From NCBI RefSeq assembly GCF_017571525.1, contig NZ_JAGETY010000009.1, forward strand, positions 124,001-188,000: DNA of 64,000 nucleotides, in the 5' to 3' direction. Origin of the DNA: Hymenobacter sp. BT559. GTDB taxonomy: Bacteria > Bacteroidota > Bacteroidia > Cytophagales > Hymenobacteraceae. A model generated the notes under the pieces. The model made no database searches. It was not told where the DNA came from and saw nothing but the letters and a program-made list of their open reading frames with translations. How positions within the stretch are numbered: the stretch's first letter is position 1; the number at the start of each line of letters is the position of its first letter. The translations under genes and the position numbers were made by a program. Below, piece after piece: positions 61,686-64,000 of the stretch.

Positions 61686-63041
61686 ATGCCCACCGGAACC
61701 CTGCTCCTCATCGACGACGAAGCGCGCTTGCGGCAGCTGCTGGCCCAGGTGCTGGAGCTGGAAGGCTACACCGTGCTGCAAGCCCCCGATGCCTACCGCG
61801 GCCTGGCCCTGCTAGCCCAGCACGCCGCCGAGGTGCTGGTGGTGCTCTCCGATGTGAAGCTACCCGATGGCCACGGCGTGGAGCTGCTGCCGCGCTACCG
61901 GGCCGCCGCGCCGCTAGCCGAGGTGGTGCTGCTCACGGCTTTCGGCACCATCCCCGACGGGGTGAAGGCTATGAAGCTCGGCGCCTTCGACTACCTCACC
62001 AAGGGCGATTTTGAGCAGCAGCTGGTAGTGGTGGTGGAGCGCGCTGCCGAAAAGGCCCGCCTGCAGCGCCGGGTGGCCGAGCTGGAAAAGCGCGTAGGCC
62101 AGCGCCACAGCTTCGAGAGCATGATAGGCGAGGCCCCGGCTCTGCGGCGCGCCCAGCACCTGGCCCGGCAGGTGGCGCCCACCGATAGCACGGTGCTGCT
62201 CGAAGGACCTACCGGCGCGGGCAAGGAGCTGTTTGCCCAGGCCCTGCACGAGGCCAGCGGGCGTAAGAGCAAGCCGTTTGTGGCCGTCAATTGCTCCGCC
62301 TTTCCCAAAGATTTGCTGGAAAGCGAGCTGTTTGGCTACAAGAAAGGCGCCTTTACTGGGGCACTGACCGACAAGAAAGGCTTGCTGGAAGAAGCCACCG
62401 GCGGCACCCTGTTTCTGGACGAAATCGGCGAGCTGGAGCTGAATGTGCAGGCCAAGTTTCTGCGGGTGCTGGAGATGCAGCAGTTTACCAAGCTCGGCGA
62501 CACCAAGGCCACGAGCGTGAATATTCGGCTGGTGGCGGCCACCAACCGCAACCTCAAGCAGGAGGCCGCCGAGGGGCGCTTCCGGCCCGATTTGTACTAC
62601 CGGCTCTCGGTGTTCACCATCCTGGTGCCGTCGCTGAAGGAGCGGGCTAGCGACGTGCCGCTGCTAGCCGGGTTTTTCTTGCAGCACTTCGCCGCCCGGC
62701 TGGCCAAGCGCCTGCCCGGCCTAGCCCCCGAAACCGTGGCCGCACTGCAAGCCTACGCTTGGCCCGGCAATGTGCGCGAACTCAAAAACGTACTGGAGCG
62801 CGCCGCCATCCTGGCGCCGGCCGGCGAGCCGCTAGCCCCCGAATACCTGCCCGAAGAGTTTCAGAGCGGCGCCCGGCCCGTCTTATCGGCCGATGATGAA
62901 AGCCTGCGGGCCCTTGAAGCGCGCCACATTAAGCGGCTGATGGGCGACTTGCTGGGCAACAAGCCCGAAGTGGCCAAGAAGCTCGGCATCGGCCTGACTA
63001 CGCTGTACCGGAAATTGCAGGAGTACGGGCTGGAAGAGTAA
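61686..63041 (+). CDS. NtrC-family sigma-54-dependent response regulator
   Basis: The ATG at 61686 begins at the receiver domain (LLLIDDEARLRQLL; phospho-Asp in VVLSDVKLPDGHG). The central AAA+ domain has Walker A GPTGAGKE, the sigma-54-contacting loop GAFTGA, Walker B GGTLFLDEIGEL and the GNVRELKNVLERA segment. The C-terminal Fis-like helix-turn-helix includes GNKPEVAKKLGIGLTTLYRKLQEYG. All elements for sigma-54 activation are intact. No kinase gene is adjacent, so its partner is elsewhere. Confidence 0.95.
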   Translation: MPTGTLLLIDDEARLRQLLAQVLELEGYTVLQAPDAYRGLALLAQHAAEVLVVLSDVKLPDGHGVELLPRYRAAAPLAEVVLLTAFGTIPDGVKAMKLGAFDYLTKGDFEQQLVVVVERAAEKARLQRRVAELEKRVGQRHSFESMIGEAPALRRAQHLARQVAPTDSTVLLEGPTGAGKELFAQALHEASGRKSKPFVAVNCSAFPKDLLESELFGYKKGAFTGALTDKKGLLEEATGGTLFLDEIGELELNVQAKFLRVLEMQQFTKLGDTKATSVNIRLVAATNRNLKQEAAEGRFRPDLYYRLSVFTILVPSLKERASDVPLLAGFFLQHFAARLAKRLPGLAPETVAALQAYAWPGNVRELKNVLERAAILAPAGEPLAPEYLPEEFQSGARPVLSADDESLRALEARHIKRLMGDLLGNKPEVAKKLGIGLTTLYRKLQEYGLEE

Positions 63042-63068
63042 TCCTACCCACTCGCCCATACTTTGCGT

Positions 63069-63110
63069 CTGTCATTGCCGCGCTCCACTGCGTTGCGCTC
63101 GCAATGACAG
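63069..63110. repeat. Short REP-like hairpin upstream of the MBL gene
   Basis: CTGTCATTGC at 63069 pairs with GCAATGACAG ending at 63110. It is the short form of the element at 9341-9437 and lies 20 bases before the ATG at 63130. Confidence 0.55.
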
Positions 63111-63129
63111 ATGCTATTAGTGGTAGTTT

Positions 63130-64000
63130 ATGAAAAAGCTGTTTCTACTAGGGCTATTCCTCACTTGCGGCACCGTGGCCTTCGCGCAAGACCAAAAGCT
63201 CATTGTGCTAGGCGTGGCGCAGGATGGCGGCTATCCGCAAATCGGCGCTGTGCAGGAGTTTGCGGCCGTAGAGTTGGGCCAGCGCCCGCGCCAAAAAGTG
63301 GTTTCGCTAGGGGTGGTAGATGAGCAGGCCGGGCAAAAATTCCTCTTCGAAGCCACGCCCGATATGTCCGAGCAGCTCTACGCGCTCAATGAGTATTTGC
63401 CCACGCCGGGCACGCTGCCTACGGGTATCTTCCTCACCCACGGGCACATCGGGCACTACACGGGCCTCATGTACCTGGGCCGCGAGGCGCTGGGGGCTAG
63501 CCAGGTGCCGGTATACGCCATGCCGCGCATGGTTGGCTTTCTGACGAATAACGCGCCGTGGAGCCAGCTCGTGACGCTGCAAAATATTCAGCTGAAACCA
63601 CTTGCCAGCGGCCAAGTAATCTCGCTGAATCCGCGTTTGAAAATTACGCCTTTCCTGGTACCGCACCGCGATGAGTTTACCGAAACGGTGGGCTTTGAAC
63701 TTGCGGGGGCGCACAAAAAAGCGGTATTTATTCCGGACATCGACAAGTGGGCGAAGTGGCCGCAGCAGCTGAGCGAACTCTTAAAGCGCGTGGATTATGC
63801 GCTGCTCGACGCCACGTTTTACCGCGATGGTGAAATTGCCCGCCCGATGGCCGAGGTGCCGCATCCGTTTGTAGAAGAAACGCTGCGGCTGCTGCAAAGC
63901 CTGCCGCCCGCCGAGCGGGCCAAGGTTTACTTTATCCATTTCAACCACACCAATCCGCTGCTGCAGCGCGACAGCCCCGAGCGCCGGGCGGTGCTGCGGC
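63130..64000 (+). CDS. Secreted MBL-fold metallo-hydrolase, PqqB-like (3' end cut)
   Basis: The ATG at 63130 starts a signal peptide (MKKLFLLGLFLTCGTVAFAQ), and the frame is open to the window edge. The visible 290 residues contain KLIVLGVAQDGGYPQIGA and the metal motif THGHIGHYTGL; a later Asp (VFIPDIDKW) and His (FNHTNP) complete the metallo-beta-lactamase set. The opening block resembles PqqB, but no PQQ genes are in the window and PqqB itself is not exported, so the substrate is open. Confidence 0.85.
   Translation, partial: MKKLFLLGLFLTCGTVAFAQDQKLIVLGVAQDGGYPQIGAVQEFAAVELGQRPRQKVVSLGVVDEQAGQKFLFEATPDMSEQLYALNEYLPTPGTLPTGIFLTHGHIGHYTGLMYLGREALGASQVPVYAMPRMVGFLTNNAPWSQLVTLQNIQLKPLASGQVISLNPRLKITPFLVPHRDEFTETVGFELAGAHKKAVFIPDIDKWAKWPQQLSELLKRVDYALLDATFYRDGEIARPMAEVPHPFVEETLRLLQSLPPAERAKVYFIHFNHTNPLLQRDSPERRAVLR

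Overview
The window is GC-rich DNA from a Bacteroidota bacterium, most likely a Cytophagales member close to Hymenobacter. The evidence is a SusC/SusD pair with a GH16 enzyme, TAnnTTTG-type promoter elements, LytS/LytTR two-component pairs, RAYT-linked REP hairpins, and dense coding in both directions. The GCTAGC palindrome recurs far more often than base composition would suggest. I saw no rRNA, tRNA, CRISPR array, phage or plasmid core. Genes are cut at both window edges: a secreted protein on the left and a PqqB-like metallo-hydrolase on the right.

Layout. 1-12.9 kb holds an envelope protein, gluconokinase, alpha/beta hydrolase, membrane protein, two LytS/LytTR sensor-regulator pairs, a cyclase-family hydrolase coupled to a GH63-like glucosidase, and an SDR dehydrogenase. 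12.9-15.1 kb encodes a 7TMR-DISM receptor-like protein whose C-terminus is an IS1595-type transposase zinc ribbon. 15.3-22.6 kb is a compact polysaccharide locus (SusC, SusD, PKD lipoprotein, GH16), probably for a beta-glucan. 22.9-28.1 kb is a Pls/PosA-type single-module peptide synthetase with a membrane C-terminus, followed by its likely phosphopantetheinyl transferase. My hand-read specificity residues resemble a lysine code. 28.3-45 kb is mixed: two pirins, PAP2, TetR, an exonuclease/DUF294 pair, LacI, an AsmA-like protein, an aldo/keto reductase, a CocE-type hydrolase, a cupin, an NTF2-like protein and DNA polymerase IV. 45.1-47.5 kb has two Ser/Gly/Thr-rich exported proteins and an HTTM membrane protein.

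47.6-51.8 kb is a kaiC-kaiB-kaiB-histidine kinase operon without kaiA. 51.8-54.2 kb has a possible nuclease (sce7726-like), a globin, a DinB-fold protein and a beta-barrel protein. 54.4-60.5 kb is an ABC-transporter operon: a coiled-coil protein, a PspA-like membrane protein, a substrate-binding protein fused to OmpA, a permease and an ATPase. Four of its gaps carry paired REP hairpins, and their probable mobiliser, a RAYT gene, sits inverted inside the operon. The last 3.5 kb holds hypothetical genes, a sigma-54 response regulator and the cut MBL gene.

The most notable systems are the candidate cationic poly-amino-acid synthetase, the receptor/transposase-domain fusion, the REP/RAYT invasion of one transporter operon, and the Kai-like operon. 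All functional statements come from reading motifs by eye; no database search was run.
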